A DNA stretch of 64,000 bases from Molanna angustata. Taxonomy: Eukaryota > Arthropoda > Insecta > Trichoptera > Molannidae. The stretch spans positions 8,447,031 to 8,511,030 of the forward strand of contig OY754986.1 of the NCBI GenBank assembly GCA_963576475.1, written 5' to 3'. The notes beneath the pieces are model-generated. The model searched no databases and had not been told where the DNA came from. It worked only from the letters and a program-made list of their open reading frames with translations. Position 1 is the stretch's first letter. Every line of letters begins with the position of its first letter. Both the position numbers and the translations under genes were made by a program. Below, in pieces: positions 34,301-46,158 of this stretch.

Positions 34301-37300
34301 TTACGATACACATTTAACAATAAATTTTTTGAGAGCTAGGAGGTGAGCAACATTAAAAGGTCTAGAGATTTCACTAAATTCGTTGTAAAGATTACCAGAA
34401 GACTGGATTGGGCACGAAAAGAACAGATGATCCAACGTTTCTATGTCGGTATTGCATTCACATACATAACTATCGACTATTTTAATTTTATTTAAATGAC
34501 TTGCAATTAGACAGTGACCAATTCTCATGCGACAAATTATTGAAATTTCTTTTTTTGAAAATTTTACATCGTTGTACCAAGGTCTTCTTGGAATGATATT
34601 GTTTTGAATAGATTTGTAAAATGATCCTTTGGTTTCAGACAGCCAATCAGAGTTCCATTGATTCCATATTGAGTTTTTTAAAGAGCGAATCAGATCAGAA
34701 TTAGGTAAAGAAAATGATTTTGCTACAACGCCTGAAGAAACTGCAGACTTAGCATCAGTATCGGAAATTTCGTTACCAATAATACCTACATGAGCAGGGA
34801 TCCAAGCAATCGAAATATTTTTGTCATTTTTCAAGGATGATAATAAAGACTTAATTGAGCACATTAAATCGTTATCTGGGACTTTGGAGACATTATTTTT
34901 AATGAGTTTAATAGCACTGAGTGAATCTGTTAGTATTAAAATATCAGGAGAATATAAGTTTTGGGAGATAACAAGGGCTTCTTTTATAGCAAAGCATTCT
35001 GCGGTAAAGACGGACGTTTCTGGTGGCAATTTAAATTTATAAGATTTATTGAGTGAAGAAATAGAAATGGCAGCTCCAGAATATCCATTTGATTCGAGTT
35101 TGGAACATTCCGTGTATAAGCAAATAGCTGATGGCCAATGTGAGGAAATTATGTTTTTAAACATTTTATTAATATTATTTGAATCACAATGTGACGATTT
35201 GTCTAAACCTATGTTTTCAAATGAATTAATAGGCACAGTTATTGCCTTATATGATAATTGATAATATGGCAGGATTGGTGAAAAGGTAAACGGAGGAATT
35301 TTAGAAGAAAGTGAAAAATAACTTTTACATAAAAGAGGGGGGGATTTATTTTTCCAAAAGTTATTCGATTGAGTAATTGAATGGAGTGTAGCCAATTTAT
35401 TAGGGAGAGGGTGGGTACTCAAACGAAGTCTTTTAGAAATGAATTTATCTGATAACAGTTGTCTTCTGAGGGAAAGGGGCATATCAGAATTTTCAATTTG
35501 AAGAGAGTTAATGGGCGAGGAGGACATAGCACCAATTATTAATCGTAAGCATTTTGACTGTAATTTTTCAAGATTTAATTTGAGATATATTGGTAGAGGA
35601 TCCCATAAAAAACTGCCGTAGTCCATGTGACTACGGATGAGAGTATTGTAAAGAAGTTTCATTGTAGATGGATGAGCACCCCACCACACCTTTGTAACTG
35701 CACGAAGAACATTTATGTTTCGTTCACATTTAGAAATAATAAAATCAATGTGAGGTTTCCATGATAATTTACGATGGAGGATTATACCAAGAAATTTAAC
35801 AGTCTCAAAAATTGGAATCGGTATACGGTCAATTTGGATAGATATATTAGGTATTTTATGTTTTTTGGAGAAGACCACAACTTGACTTTTATGCGGAGCA
35901 AGTTCAAGACCATTTATATTAAGCCATTCATTAAGACACTTAAGGGCAATGTTAAAATTCTTTACAGCTGTATCAATTTTTTTCATAGAAAGATATAAAA
36001 CAACATCATCAGCATACATTAGAATAGAACAGAGGCCTTCAACACATATGTGTATGTCATGGCAATATATGTTAAAGAGGATGGGACTTAAAACTGACCC
36101 TTGAGGTAAACCTTTCCAAATAGTACGGAGTTTGTCTTCGTTGGAGTTCAGAATTTTTATTATTCTTTCTGAAAAAATATTGTGTATGAGTTGGGATATT
36201 TTTCTAGGAATTCCAATTTTAAACAATTTTTCTTGGAGTAAAAAAAGATTGACATTATCATATGCACTAGTTATATCCAAAAATGCAGCTAAAGTAAACT
36301 GTTGTTTTGTATATGCAATTTGGATGTCAGTAGTCAAAATACTGATGTTATCCAAACAGGATTTAGATTTTCGGAAGCCAAACTGAATTGGAGAAAGCAA
36401 CATTTTACTTTCCACAAACCAGTCTATTCTGTTTTTAATCAAATGTTCTAGTAATTTTAGAAAACATGATGACAAAGCAATAGGGCGATAGGAAGACCCT
36501 ATTGTTGGGTCTTTACCAGGCTTAAGAATGGGCAGAATTAAGTGAGTTTTCCAGGATTTAGGTATATAGCCAGATTGAAATATGAAATTATAAATATCTA
36601 AAAGGAAAGATTTGAATTTGAGGGGAGAGTGTTGAATAAAAGAATAAGGGATGTTATCGATTCCAGGGGTATTACTGTGAACTGTTTTAAGAGGAATTAA
36701 CAATTCTTCCATAGTAAAAGGGGCACAAAACCAGGAGGAAGAAGGCTCTATGCTCGCATAATATTTAATTTCGTTTAAATTAGGGGCATAAGGAGGGGCC
36801 AGTCTATCTAAGAATGACTCAATCCAGGTGTTCGTACAAGCATGTTGAATTTTAGAAGAATAAGCCGATCTAAATCTGCGGATTTTTTCCCAGACATATG
36901 AAATGGGAGAATCTGGTGAGAGGGAATTGCAAAAGTCAATCCACCCTTTTCGTTTTTTCTTACGAAGAAATAACTTTACTTTCGCTTGGATCATCTTAAC
37001 CGCCAAATAATTATCTAGGGACATGTTTTTCCTATATTTATGCATAGCCTCTTTTCTTAATTTTATAATATTGGAGCATTCTTCATCCCACCATGGAGCT
37101 TGTGGGGTATGCCTGGAGATTTTTTTGCATAAGGGAATGGCTGAGTCGGCCGCAATTTCTAAAGTATGTATCAGATTGGACAATGCAATGGGAATCTGAG
37201 AGATATCAGAAAGTGAGTTAAGAGGAATAATCGAATCTAATTTTGATTCTATTAACTGAGAAAATTTTGACCAATTTGCTTTGTTCAGATCATGTTTTTT

Positions 37301-37986
37301 ACGGGTATACAAAAGTTCTCGTGGATTTGAAAGAGATGAATTTAAAATAATGGGGTAATGATCGCTAGATAATGAGTCATAAATGATAGTCCATGCAGTG
37401 GAAGATGCTAAGTTAGTAGTACAAATTGAAAGATCAACTGCACTGAGATTTTGATTAGGGTTGCTCAATCTTGTGTGAGACCCATCGTTCATGATACATA
37501 AATTATTGTCATCAATAAAATTTAATATTGATATTCCATTTGAGTCTGAAATAGAACATCCCCATGGGCATTGAAATCGCCAAAGATATAAAAATCTGAT
37601 GAGAGAGATGATATAACTGCATTCCAATAATTTACATCAAAATGAGTTTTAGGTGGAATATAGACGGATTAGAAAGATATATTATTATGAGTAATACCAA
37701 CAACTTGATAAGAAGGGTGGGGATTTAAATTAATCTTATTAAAAGAAAGAGAAGATTTGATAAGAACGGCGGATCCTCCGTAAGAATCGGATCGATCATC
37801 GCGGATGCAAGAGAATCCAGGGAATTTATAATGAATACCTGGAGTGAACCAAGTCTCCGAGATTGCTGCAATAGAAATATTATATTTCGTTAATAAATAT
37901 AAAATATCTGATTTATTACTCACTGCGCTTCTACAGTTCCACTGTAAAATGTTTAAAGGATTATGGGTCTTGTGATTTTGAACCAT
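34301..37986 (-). pseudogene. I-like ORF2 (APE endonuclease, RT, RNase H), two breaks
   Basis: Starts ATG 37986. The endonuclease opens with LNILQWNCRSAVSNK and ISETWF (catalytic E). An in-frame TAA follows at 37671-37669, then SVYIPPK and GDFNAHG in the same frame. A short deletion near 37565-37575 shifts the frame into WGCSISDSNG, which stays open for more than 1000 residues to 34301. The RT has NTPGIDNIPYSFI, SYRPIALSS, GFRKSKSCLDN, LDITSAYDNV, LPQGSVLSP and YADDVV (complement of 36000-36017). The RNase H has YTECSK where the usual first aspartate is D, then FTAECFAIKEAL, LTDSLSAI and HVGIIGNE-SD. A terminal CCHC-like segment (CRMRIGHCL, CECNTDIETLDHLFFSC) follows. Otherwise complete. Confidence 0.88.
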
Positions 37987-39316
37987 TTTTTAAAAAAGAA
38001 TTTAAAAGCGGGATAAGATTGGCAACGTTGGACGGTAAATTAAAATATGATTTAGAAATTAAACTAATAAGAATTTGCGTAATTAAATATACAACAGAAT
38101 GGGTATCATCTTGGAAAATATTTTCTTGGACTTCATTAGATGCAGAAGCAGTTGACTGACTTAAAACAGCGCATCCATTTGTAGGATGGCTAGCTTCACC
38201 ATTTGAATACGACATGCACTTGTTTATTTCTTTAATATTAATATGAGGAATTGTCTGTTTTTGAGTTTCCGATGATATTTTAGTGTATATTGTTTTTTTA
38301 AAACTTTGATTATTGTTCAATTGGTTATTAGTTACTTCAGAATAGCTTTTCACAGAAGTTGGGAAGAGTTGAGATGCTTGCAGATATGATATATTTTTTG
38401 TAGCCATTGAATGTTTAATATTTTTTTGCCGAGTGAATTCCGGGCACATTGGGCTTGTAGCTGAATGAGATCCTGAACAGTTTATACACTTTAAAAAGTC
38501 CACCACTTGGCAAACTTCTCCAAGGTGACTATCTCCACATTTGAAGCAGCGAATAATAGAACGACACTGAATCTTCGTGTGACCAAAGCGACAACAGCGG
38601 TAACATTGTATTGTTGGAAATATATAAGTTTCAACTTTCAGAGAGTTATAAAAAAGGTAAACATACTCTGGGAGATTTTGTCCTTCGAACGTTAATACAA
38701 CAGATTGCGATGGTTTCCACATTGTTTCTCCTGATGATTTATCTTTAAAATTGAGGCGTCTTGCTTTTAAAATCTTCCCAATATGGTTTGGTACTGCACA
38801 ATTTTCTATAATATCGTCAATCGAAAAGTCTGTTGAAATACCACGAATCAAACCCATTTTTGTCACCTTGAATCTAGGTATATAGGCCTTTAAATTATTT
38901 ATTTTTAAAAAAATGGCTGTCGTGAATTGATTCGCACTCTTAGCATCTTTGAAAGAAATTGAGATTTTATTTCTCCCTTCTGATTTTACTCCACCCAGAG
39001 AAATATTTTTAATGTTATGTTTAATAAGGATATTACCAATTTTCATTGGGTGAATATTCTTGCTAGAGTCAATATCTTGAACGAAAACAATGTAAGGCCC
39101 AGGCGAATTTTCCAGGTATTGGTTTTCAATTTCACTATGAGTATTGTACAATTTTTCCGGAGAACTATTTAAATTTGGAGCTTTAGACGGATGGATAATG
39201 TCAGAATTATTTGTGTTAGGTCTCTTGTTGTTTTGTTTAGGTGGCGTTGATATGTCAGATTTTTTAACACTTGGACTTGGTCCCGGATCAGGTGGAATAT
39301 CCAAATCCATATTCAT
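37961..39316 (-). CDS. I-like ORF1, nucleic-acid-binding protein
   Basis: 451 codons, uninterrupted, starting ATG at 39316 about 147 bp from the element's 5' end. The first 80 residues are proline/asparagine-rich and disordered. The middle part (about 80-225) has the RRM-like fold region of these ORF1 proteins (PYIVFVQDID, LIRGISTDFS). Three zinc knuckles follow: CYRCCRFGHTKIQC, CFKCGDSHLGEVC and CINCSGSHSATSPMC, at about 240-290. The product coats element RNA and accompanies it to the target. The last 26 bases overlap the ORF2 start at 37986, in a different frame. It appears intact. Confidence 0.88.
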   Translation of the reverse strand: MNMDLDIPPDPGPSPSVKKSDISTPPKQNNKRPNTNNSDIIHPSKAPNLNSSPEKLYNTHSEIENQYLENSPGPYIVFVQDIDSSKNIHPMKIGNILIKHNIKNISLGGVKSEGRNKISISFKDAKSANQFTTAIFLKINNLKAYIPRFKVTKMGLIRGISTDFSIDDIIENCAVPNHIGKILKARRLNFKDKSSGETMWKPSQSVVLTFEGQNLPEYVYLFYNSLKVETYIFPTIQCYRCCRFGHTKIQCRSIIRCFKCGDSHLGEVCQVVDFLKCINCSGSHSATSPMCPEFTRQKNIKHSMATKNISYLQASQLFPTSVKSYSEVTNNQLNNNQSFKKTIYTKISSETQKQTIPHINIKEINKCMSYSNGEASHPTNGCAVLSQSTASASNEVQENIFQDDTHSVVYLITQILISLISKSYFNLPSNVANLIPLLNSFLKNGSKSQDP

Positions 39317-39478
39317 GGATAATGAACGGATACAAAATAAAACTCACAATAATGAAATTAGTGCACAATAAATATAAAATACACTTATATTTTAGTAAAA
39401 ACAATATTTTTTTCAGAGCGAATATAAACACAATGTTGTTGACAACCCGGTTGCTATGCGACGATCAACTTACGCGTT

Positions 39479-42475
39479 ATCTTGAAGAAAATAATATACT
39501 AAACTCTAATCAGTTTGGTTTTAGAAGTGGAATGAGTACCCAAGATGCTATTGCAAAATTAACATCTGAGGTTATAACAGCAATGGATTCCAATAAAAAA
39601 TGTATCGGAATATTTATTGATCTACGCAAGGCATTTGACAGCATTTCACATGACATACTGTTAGAAAAACTACTGCAAATTGGGATAAAAGGAACAATTC
39701 TGAATTGGTTGAAATCATATATATCAAATAGGAAACAGTATGTGAAAATAAATAATGTTCTAAGTGATCCAGAGATACTCACTTTTGGGATTCCACAAGG
39801 AACAGTACTAGGACCATTACTTTTTATAATATATTTAAACATGATATTCAAATTGCAAATCTCGAGTAAAATTTATTCATATGCTGACGACACGGCTATA
39901 ATTGTAAGTGGTGACACCTGGGAAATTGTGACCAAACAAGCCAATAGTGATATAAATGTAATTAAACATTGGTTTGTTAAAAATGTTTTATCTTTAAATT
40001 CGGAAAAAACAATATGTGTACTGTTCGCAATAAACTCTTCCTCCATTCCACCTCATATTGATATCAGAATCCATAGTAACATATGTAAACAAAATCAGGA
40101 TGAACATTGTTTAAGTGTAGATTGTAGTATTTTACAGATAAATAAATCAGTGAAATATTTAGGAATTACAATAGACCAAGAGTTAAAGTGGAAAGAACAT
40201 TTGAACCAACTTGTGAAAAGAGTAAGAAAACTGATTTATATATTTGTGCGACTTCGTAATATACTGCAAGTAAAAATAATAAAGACAGTGTACTATGGTC
40301 TTGTACAATCTCTTTTACAATATGGTATTATTGGTTGGGGTGGAACATATAAGACTAACTTAAAATCGCTTAAAATAACACAAAAATTAATCATTAAGGT
40401 CATTCTCAAAAAACCTAGAAATTTTCCTACAAAACAATTATTTAATGTATTCCAAGTACCTGACTTAGATAATTTATATAAAAATATTGCTTTACAACAA
40501 ATACATAAAGATACCTTTGGAAAGCGGGCTGAAAATGTAGTGAGTACACAGAGACGGCATCTCATAGGAAATATGATGATACCGAAATGTAATAAGACGC
40601 ATGCCCAACATCACTATAAATATCTGGGTATACAATATTTTAACAAACTACCTGCCATTATTAAAATCTAGTGAGTACACAGAGACGGCATCTCATAGGA
40701 AATATGATGATACCGAAATGTAATAAGACGCATGCCCAACATCACTTTAAATACCTACCTGGGTATACAATATTTTAACAAACTACCTGCCATTATTAAA
40801 GTCTAGTGAGTACACAGAGACGGCATCTCATAGGAAATATGATGATACCGAAATGTAATAAGACGCATGCCCAACATCACTATAAATACCTACCTGGGTA
40901 TACAATATTTTAACAAACTACCTGCCATTATTAAAATCTAGTGAGTACACAGAGACGGCATCTCATAGGAAATATGATGATACCGAAATGTAATAAGACG
41001 CATGCCCAACATCACTATAAATACCTACCTGGGTATACAATATTTTAACAAACTACCTGCCATTATTAAAATGTAGTGAGTACACAGAGACGGCATCTCA
41101 TAGGAAATATGATGATACCGAAATGTAATAAGACGCATGCCCAACATCACTATAAATACCTACCTGGGTATACAATATTTTAACAAACTACCTGCCATTA
41201 TTAAAATGTAGTGAGTACACAGAGACGGCATCTCATAGGAAATATGATGATACCGAAATGTAATAAGACGCATGCCCAACATCACTATAAATACCTACCT
41301 GGGTATACAATATTTTAACAAACTACCTGCCATTATTAAAATGTAGTGAGTACACAGAGATGGCATCTCATAGGAAATATGATGATACCGAAATGTAATA
41401 AGACGCATGCCCAACATCACTATAAATACCTACCTGGGTATACAATATTTTAACAAACTACCTGCCATTATTAAAATCTAGTGAGTACACAGAGACGGCA
41501 TCTCATAGGAAATATGATGATACCGAAATGTAATAAGACGCATTCCCAACATCACTATAAATACCTACCTGGGTATACAATATTTTAACAAACTACCTGC
41601 CATTATTAAAATCTAGTGAGTAAACAGAGACGGCATCTCATAGGAAATATGATGATACCGAAATGTAATAAGACGCATGCCCAACATCACTATAAATACC
41701 TACCTGGGTATACAATATTTTAAAAAACTACCTGCCATTATTAAAATCTAGTGAGTACACAGAGACGGCATCTCATAGGAAATATGATGATACCGAAATG
41801 TAATAAGACGCATGCCCAACATCACTATAAATACCTACCTGGGTATACAATATTTTAAAAAACTACCTGCCATTATTAAAATCTAGTGAGTACACAGAGA
41901 CGGCATCTCATAGGAAATATGATGATACCGAAATGTAATAAGACGCATGCCCAACATCACTATAAATACCTACCTGGGTATACAATATTTTAACAAACTA
42001 CCTGCCATTATTAAAATCTAGTGAGTAAACAGAGACGGCATCTCATAGGAAATATGATGATACCGAAATGTAATAAGACGCATGCCCAACATCACTATAA
42101 ATACCTACCTGGGTATACAATATTTTAAAAAACTACCTGCCATTATTAAAATCTAGTGAGTACACAGAGACGGCATCTCATAGGAAATATGATGATACCG
42201 AAATGTAATAAGACGCATGCCCAACATCACTATAAATACCTACCTGGGTATACAATATTTTAAAAAACTACCTGCCATTATTAAAATCTAGTGAGTACAC
42301 AGAGACGGCATCTCATAGGAAATATGATGATACCGAAATGTAATAAGACGCATGCCCAACATCACTATAAATACCTACCTGGGTATACAATATTTTAATA
42401 AACTACCTGCCATTATTAAAAAAACACAAAAATTTTATGACTTTAAAAGAGAAATCAAATCTTTAAAATAACAAT
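39479..42475 (+). pseudogene. CR1/L2-like LINE ORF2, right half, with expanded 3' end
   Basis: Continues the element split at 34094. RT motifs: NSNQFGFRSGMSTQDAIAKL, FIDLRKAFDSISHDILLEKL, the template-grip FGIPQGTVLGPLLF and catalytic YADDTA (about 39880). After the palm comes SVKYLGITIDQELKWKEHL, and the C-terminal part (VILKKPRNFPTKQLFNVFQV) is in frame to 40671. There the natural end is displaced by tandem duplication: the segment VSTQRRHL...LPAII is repeated 14 times at DNA level (40540-42418). Only after the last unit does the probable original end follow (KKTQKFYDFKREIKSLK, stop near 42470). Confidence 0.85.
40540..42418 (+). repeat. 14-copy, 135-bp tandem array derived from LINE coding sequence
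   Basis: Units start gtgagtacacagagacggca at 40540, 40671, 40806 and then every 135 bp to 42291. The first unit is 131 bp and lacks a 4-base cctа-type insertion present in all others ('aaatacctacctgggtatac' versus aaatatctgggtatac). The array therefore expanded from the second unit. Differences between units are few (cacaga/aacaga, cggc/tggc, taacaaa/taaaaaa), suggesting recent spread. Confidence 0.95.
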
Positions 42476-42507
42476 AAATATTTATCTATTCCTTTTTCAT
42501 ATTCACT

Positions 42508-42850
42508 ATGTGTATATGTATGTGTGTGTGTATGTATGTATGTGTGTGTATACGTGTGTATGTTTGTATGTGTGTGTATGTATGTGTGTGTATGTATGTG
42601 TGTGTATGTATATGTATGTATGTGTGTATATGTATGTATGTGTGTATATGTATGTATGTGTGTATATGTATATGTATGTATGTTTGTGTGTATGTATATA
42701 TGTATATATGTGTATGTATATATGTATATGTATATGTGTACATGTGTGTGTGTATAAGTATGCGTATATTATATGTGTGTATGTTGTATAAATGTATTTG
42801 TGTGTATATATGTGTATGTGTATGCGTATATGTGTATTTGTATATGTGAA
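42508..42850. repeat. (GT/AT) microsatellite, impure
   Basis: About 340 bp of gtgtgtatgtatgtatgtgt-type repeats just after the LINE 3' end; it may have grown from the LINE tail. Long cysteine/valine/tyrosine frames through it are artefacts. Confidence 0.93.
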
Positions 42851-42929
42851 TTTTTTTTTTCTCCTTTTTGGATAAATTTTGGTTTGTATTCTATATTCAC
42901 TAAAAAAAACGAGTGGGTTGTGGCCAACG

Positions 42930-43455
42930 CTAAACTCCTCACTAACAAGTCACTATAGAGTATTCAAAGTTTCTATAGAAAGTTTTCGGCAATTATATGA
43001 AATTAGTGAGTTTAATTATTTTATTATTTAAATATATTATTATGAAAAATTGATATTTATTAATGACATTTTATTTAAGTGATGTGCCCTTTTAGCAATT
43101 TGAAAATAAAAATAACAAATTTCGAGTTTCCTGAGCATGGGAGTCACTTTGAAATATTTGACAGTTAAAAAAAATGAGAACCACTATTCAGATATCCTTC
43201 AAAATCTAATGAGGTCTATGCGAGTTTTTGATATACAAATTTGCAAAATTTGAAAATAATCGAATGAGCACTTTAGTCTATAATCGATAATCTAGAATAA
43301 ACACGCCGTACGTAGCATATTATAGTACACAGCACACACACAGATACATTGTGATGAAACTTTCAGAATGCAATCCCAGCATGATACTAGTTGATAATCT
43401 GCAATAAAAAATTACTTTAAAAATTGCGAATTCATAAATCCCCTTGGGGTAGTGA
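42930..43455. mobile_element. Dispersed TIR repeat, copy 1 (matches 51780-52350)
   Basis: About 530 bp shared with 51780-52350: 'tgaaatatttgacagttaaa', cactttagtctataatcgat, acattgtgatgaaactttcag. Left end 'actcctcactaac' and right end ggtagtgaggaat are inverted, suggesting a TIR element. No coding. Confidence 0.55.
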
Positions 43456-43721
43456 GGAATAAAAACAATGTTAAGTTCAACCCCTTCTTCATAAGGATTC
43501 ATATTTTTTTCGTGCAACTCTCCAATAATATCTAAAAATTTAAGTCCTGGCAGCACCGTCCACCGTGGTTGACATTTGTCATTTGACAGATATTATACGC
43601 GTTCGTTCTGTCATTTGATAAAACATTTAAATAATTAATCAGCATAATATTATATTATAACTTTTTATTTTATGTAGCTTCACGGGCAACTAACAGGTAC
43701 AATGTCAAATAATTATTTAAC
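43456..43721. other. No gene seen
   Basis: Short unassigned segment; minus-strand frame 43320-43556 overlaps the dispersed repeat and is not supported. Confidence 0.4.
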
Positions 43722-43893
43722 ATGCACCAATAACAAGCTGCCACATTCTGTAGACTTACGATCTGCTTATGGTATTAATCGTCTCACAGGGCCAGACTTA
43801 AAACACAATTAAAAACTGTATCTCCACCGGGAATCGAATCTGGGACCCTTGGATCAGTGGTCAGATACCTAACCAACTGAGCCACGAAGGCCG
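43722..43893 (-). mobile_element. tRNA-derived SINE, copy 2
   Basis: Minus-strand head ggccttcgtggctcagttgg...agattcgattcccggtggag has A- and B-box-like parts. The body matches 1338-1440. The B box departs from GGTTCGANTCC at one position. Confidence 0.7.
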
Positions 43894-44876
43894 AAGATAG
43901 AAATGATGCGACTATTTTAATTTTATGTTTCCCCCAGAGACAATCCAACTAGCAAACAAGTCGTATAAATAAGAGTTATACCTATGACTTTTAGTCGTAT
44001 AGGAGTTTTATAGTGGTTATTAACTAACTCTGTTAGTCGTATAGACGTTGTACATCTGACGGTTAAGTCGTCTAACTAAATAGTCTAATTGCAACGTCCA
44101 ATAAACGTTTTTGCAACGTAATTATACAAGGATCACATAATGGTCTTAATCGAAACGTTAACTTAACAAATCTGTAAGTCGTAAAAACATTTCAGTTGTA
44201 TAAAGATTTTTAAAAAGACAATATCGTCATAAAAAGGGTATTATTATAACATCTAAACAACTTATTGGCCTATAAACGTTTTAGAAAAAACTTTAATAGA
44301 CGATTGTATAGTGGTATTATGGATGACTTCAATACAACATAAAATTATTAGTGTGACGTTTATATACCTATTATTCAACAGTTGGTTTTATAAATGAAAA
44401 ACAAAAACTTTTATAAAACATAATATGTAGTTGTCGATGAACCTGTTATATTCCTATTATATGACAATATGTTTTATAGATGTTAAGTACAGACTTTTAT
44501 AAAACAAAATTAAACATTTTGTTTTACATTTGGGAGAAATTAAGAGAACATAAAACACTGAATCTAGTAATTGAATATAATATGATTTATTAAAACACCC
44601 TAATACATGATGAAGTTACATGTTAGTTAAGATAAATATCACGTGCGTTAAAAAAGTTTTATACGTGAATTAAATCAACGGAAACCTAATGTTTATTGAT
44701 ATTTTTCTGCATTTTGAACAAACTTGACTTGAAAAAACTATCTCCAACATTGATAAACTGCAGCGTAATAAATATAATATTAAAATAAAATTATACACTT
44801 CGCTGTTTGTGAGTCAATAAAAATGATTACAAACACTATTCTTTTTGGCATCAAATTAAAAACATATATTTATGTA
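43894..44876. other. Unassigned A+T-rich region rich in acgtt / gtcgtata words
   Basis: No coding frame. From 43950 to 44370 short words such as gtcgtata, aacgtt and taacta recur irregularly on both strands. They do not form a clean tandem array. Possibly a decayed repeat. Confidence 0.35.
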
Positions 44877-45511
44877 TATTTTTTATAATAATTTGTGTGT
44901 TTTTTACTGACTTTATTTCCCATTTTTCTTAAATATTGAAAAACGCAGAAAAACCAACTAGATAATTTAATTTTCTATAAAAACATATACACTATCGCAG
45001 TGCATCTTGAACTTTTCTTACGGGGAATCTCAGTAGTTTGATACTTAATCTCCATACATACATACCATCAAGCTGTTTACATATTCGAGAGAGGAAAAAG
45101 TACCTACTGACCTTCACACAAGTCTTGCCTGACATACATTTTTTATATAAAAAACAAAATATCTTAAAAATATTCAATAATTTAGATGCTAGGGTTCATA
45201 GTTTGATACGTTTATTTATTTTTATTTATAAAATACATGGATTTTTACGTATTCTTTTACTATACACATACTATCAACAGTTGGATTTAATGTGTTACAT
45301 GTAGGGAATGCAATCCCAAACGGGATCCCGAAATACCGAGATCCCGCAGACATTTTGCGGGACTAATCTCGGTCGAAAATTTTGCGGGATCCCGCTGGAC
45401 TGGCGGGATTACAGAGAAGCGTAATTCATACGTGTTACTCTTTGTTGATTTGTTGAGGAAACGGATTTCAGAGCGGCGAACTAACTTGACAGCGGTTTTA
45501 TTATATACTTA

Positions 45512-46026
45512 CATGATCCATATAAGTACGAAGAAGACAGTAGTCAATTTATTAATGTTGATGACACATTTAGTCTACCTTCAAAAAGTTTAATATGCAA
45601 GACAATCAAAACTTTAGTCGAAAGGCTAGAGTACACGGACATGGGTAACAACTCAGAAGCCACTGCTCCTGCTGACGCTGATGAACCTTAGGATGACGAC
45701 ACTCCTCTCGCAAATCAGGAGACATACGCAGCAGCAGCAGCACCAATGTCACTTCAAGACGAACTCAAACTTACTTTGATTAGTATGAAGAGTTCGAGAT
45801 CAACAGCCCAACAACCTAGATCTGGCAATATGAGCAACATTGAGGTTTTGATAAAGAAGGAAATGAATTATTTCGAGTCCGGTGGAAAGGCACATACCTT
45901 CAATTCACTTACAATGCGCAAATGACTATTGTGCCAACCAGCGTGGAATCTGAACGAGCTTTTTCAGCCACTGGCTACCTTGTGTCCAATATCAGAAGCC
46001 GTTTATCAGACGACACAATACTTTAA
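45512..46026 (+). pseudogene. hAT transposase remnant
   Basis: The plus-strand frame reads YKYEEDSSQFINVDDTFSLP and later VLIKKEMNYFESGGK, with a stop (TAG) near 45691. After a shift near 45905 the last segment encodes VPTSVESERAFSATGYLVSN and IRSRLSDDTIL, then TAA. The pattern SVESERAFS-x-x-G...R-SRLS is the signature of the C-terminal hAT dimerisation domain. The catalytic core and the BED finger are not visible, so the middle is deleted or too decayed. The stretch just before the signature also appears shortened relative to the family. The element is non-autonomous. Confidence 0.8.
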
Positions 46027-46119
46027 CTTTTTTACAAAGCTATTTCCAAAATAATGTTTAAACTTATGATGCTTATTGTACAAAAATATTGTTTATCGTG
46101 TGAACGTTATTATTTAAAT

Positions 46120-46158
46120 TTATTCTGACGATGTGCTTTGCACGAAACGCGTCAATAA
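46120..46158 (+). ncRNA. Hammerhead-ribozyme-like motif
   Basis: Read on +: ttatt (46120-46124), ctgacga (46125-46131), then tgtgctttgcac forming a 4-bp stem gtgc/gcac with a ttt loop, gaaac (46144-46148), gcgtc (46149-46153), aataa (46154-46158). This is the circular order of a type I hammerhead: stem I (ttatt/aataa, 5 bp), conserved CUGANGA, stem II, GAAA, a very short stem III and a GUC cleavage triplet. One extra U before stem II departs from the canonical form. It lies about 100 bases after the hAT transposase stop and before an aataaa at about 46164. Activity is not shown. Confidence 0.5.

Larger units (their letters stand above)
34095..39463 (-). mobile_element. I-like non-LTR retrotransposon, full length, two lesions
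   Basis: A 5369-bp insertion flanked by the 15-bp duplication atcaacttacgcgtt (34080-34094 and 39464-39478). On the minus strand it runs 5' end at 39463, ORF1, an overlapping ORF2 and a short A-rich tail (complement of ttttttttatttatta, 34095-34110). ORF1 with three CCHC knuckles, and ORF2 with APE endonuclease, RT and RNase H, point to the I group. RNase H is not present in typical Jockey or CR1 elements. Confidence 0.9.

Noticed and set aside
40540..42418. CRISPR array
   Set aside because: Units are contiguous 135-bp tandem copies without variable spacers, in eukaryotic retroelement sequence.
42486..42849. Cysteine/valine/tyrosine-rich frames
   Set aside because: GT/AT microsatellite translation.
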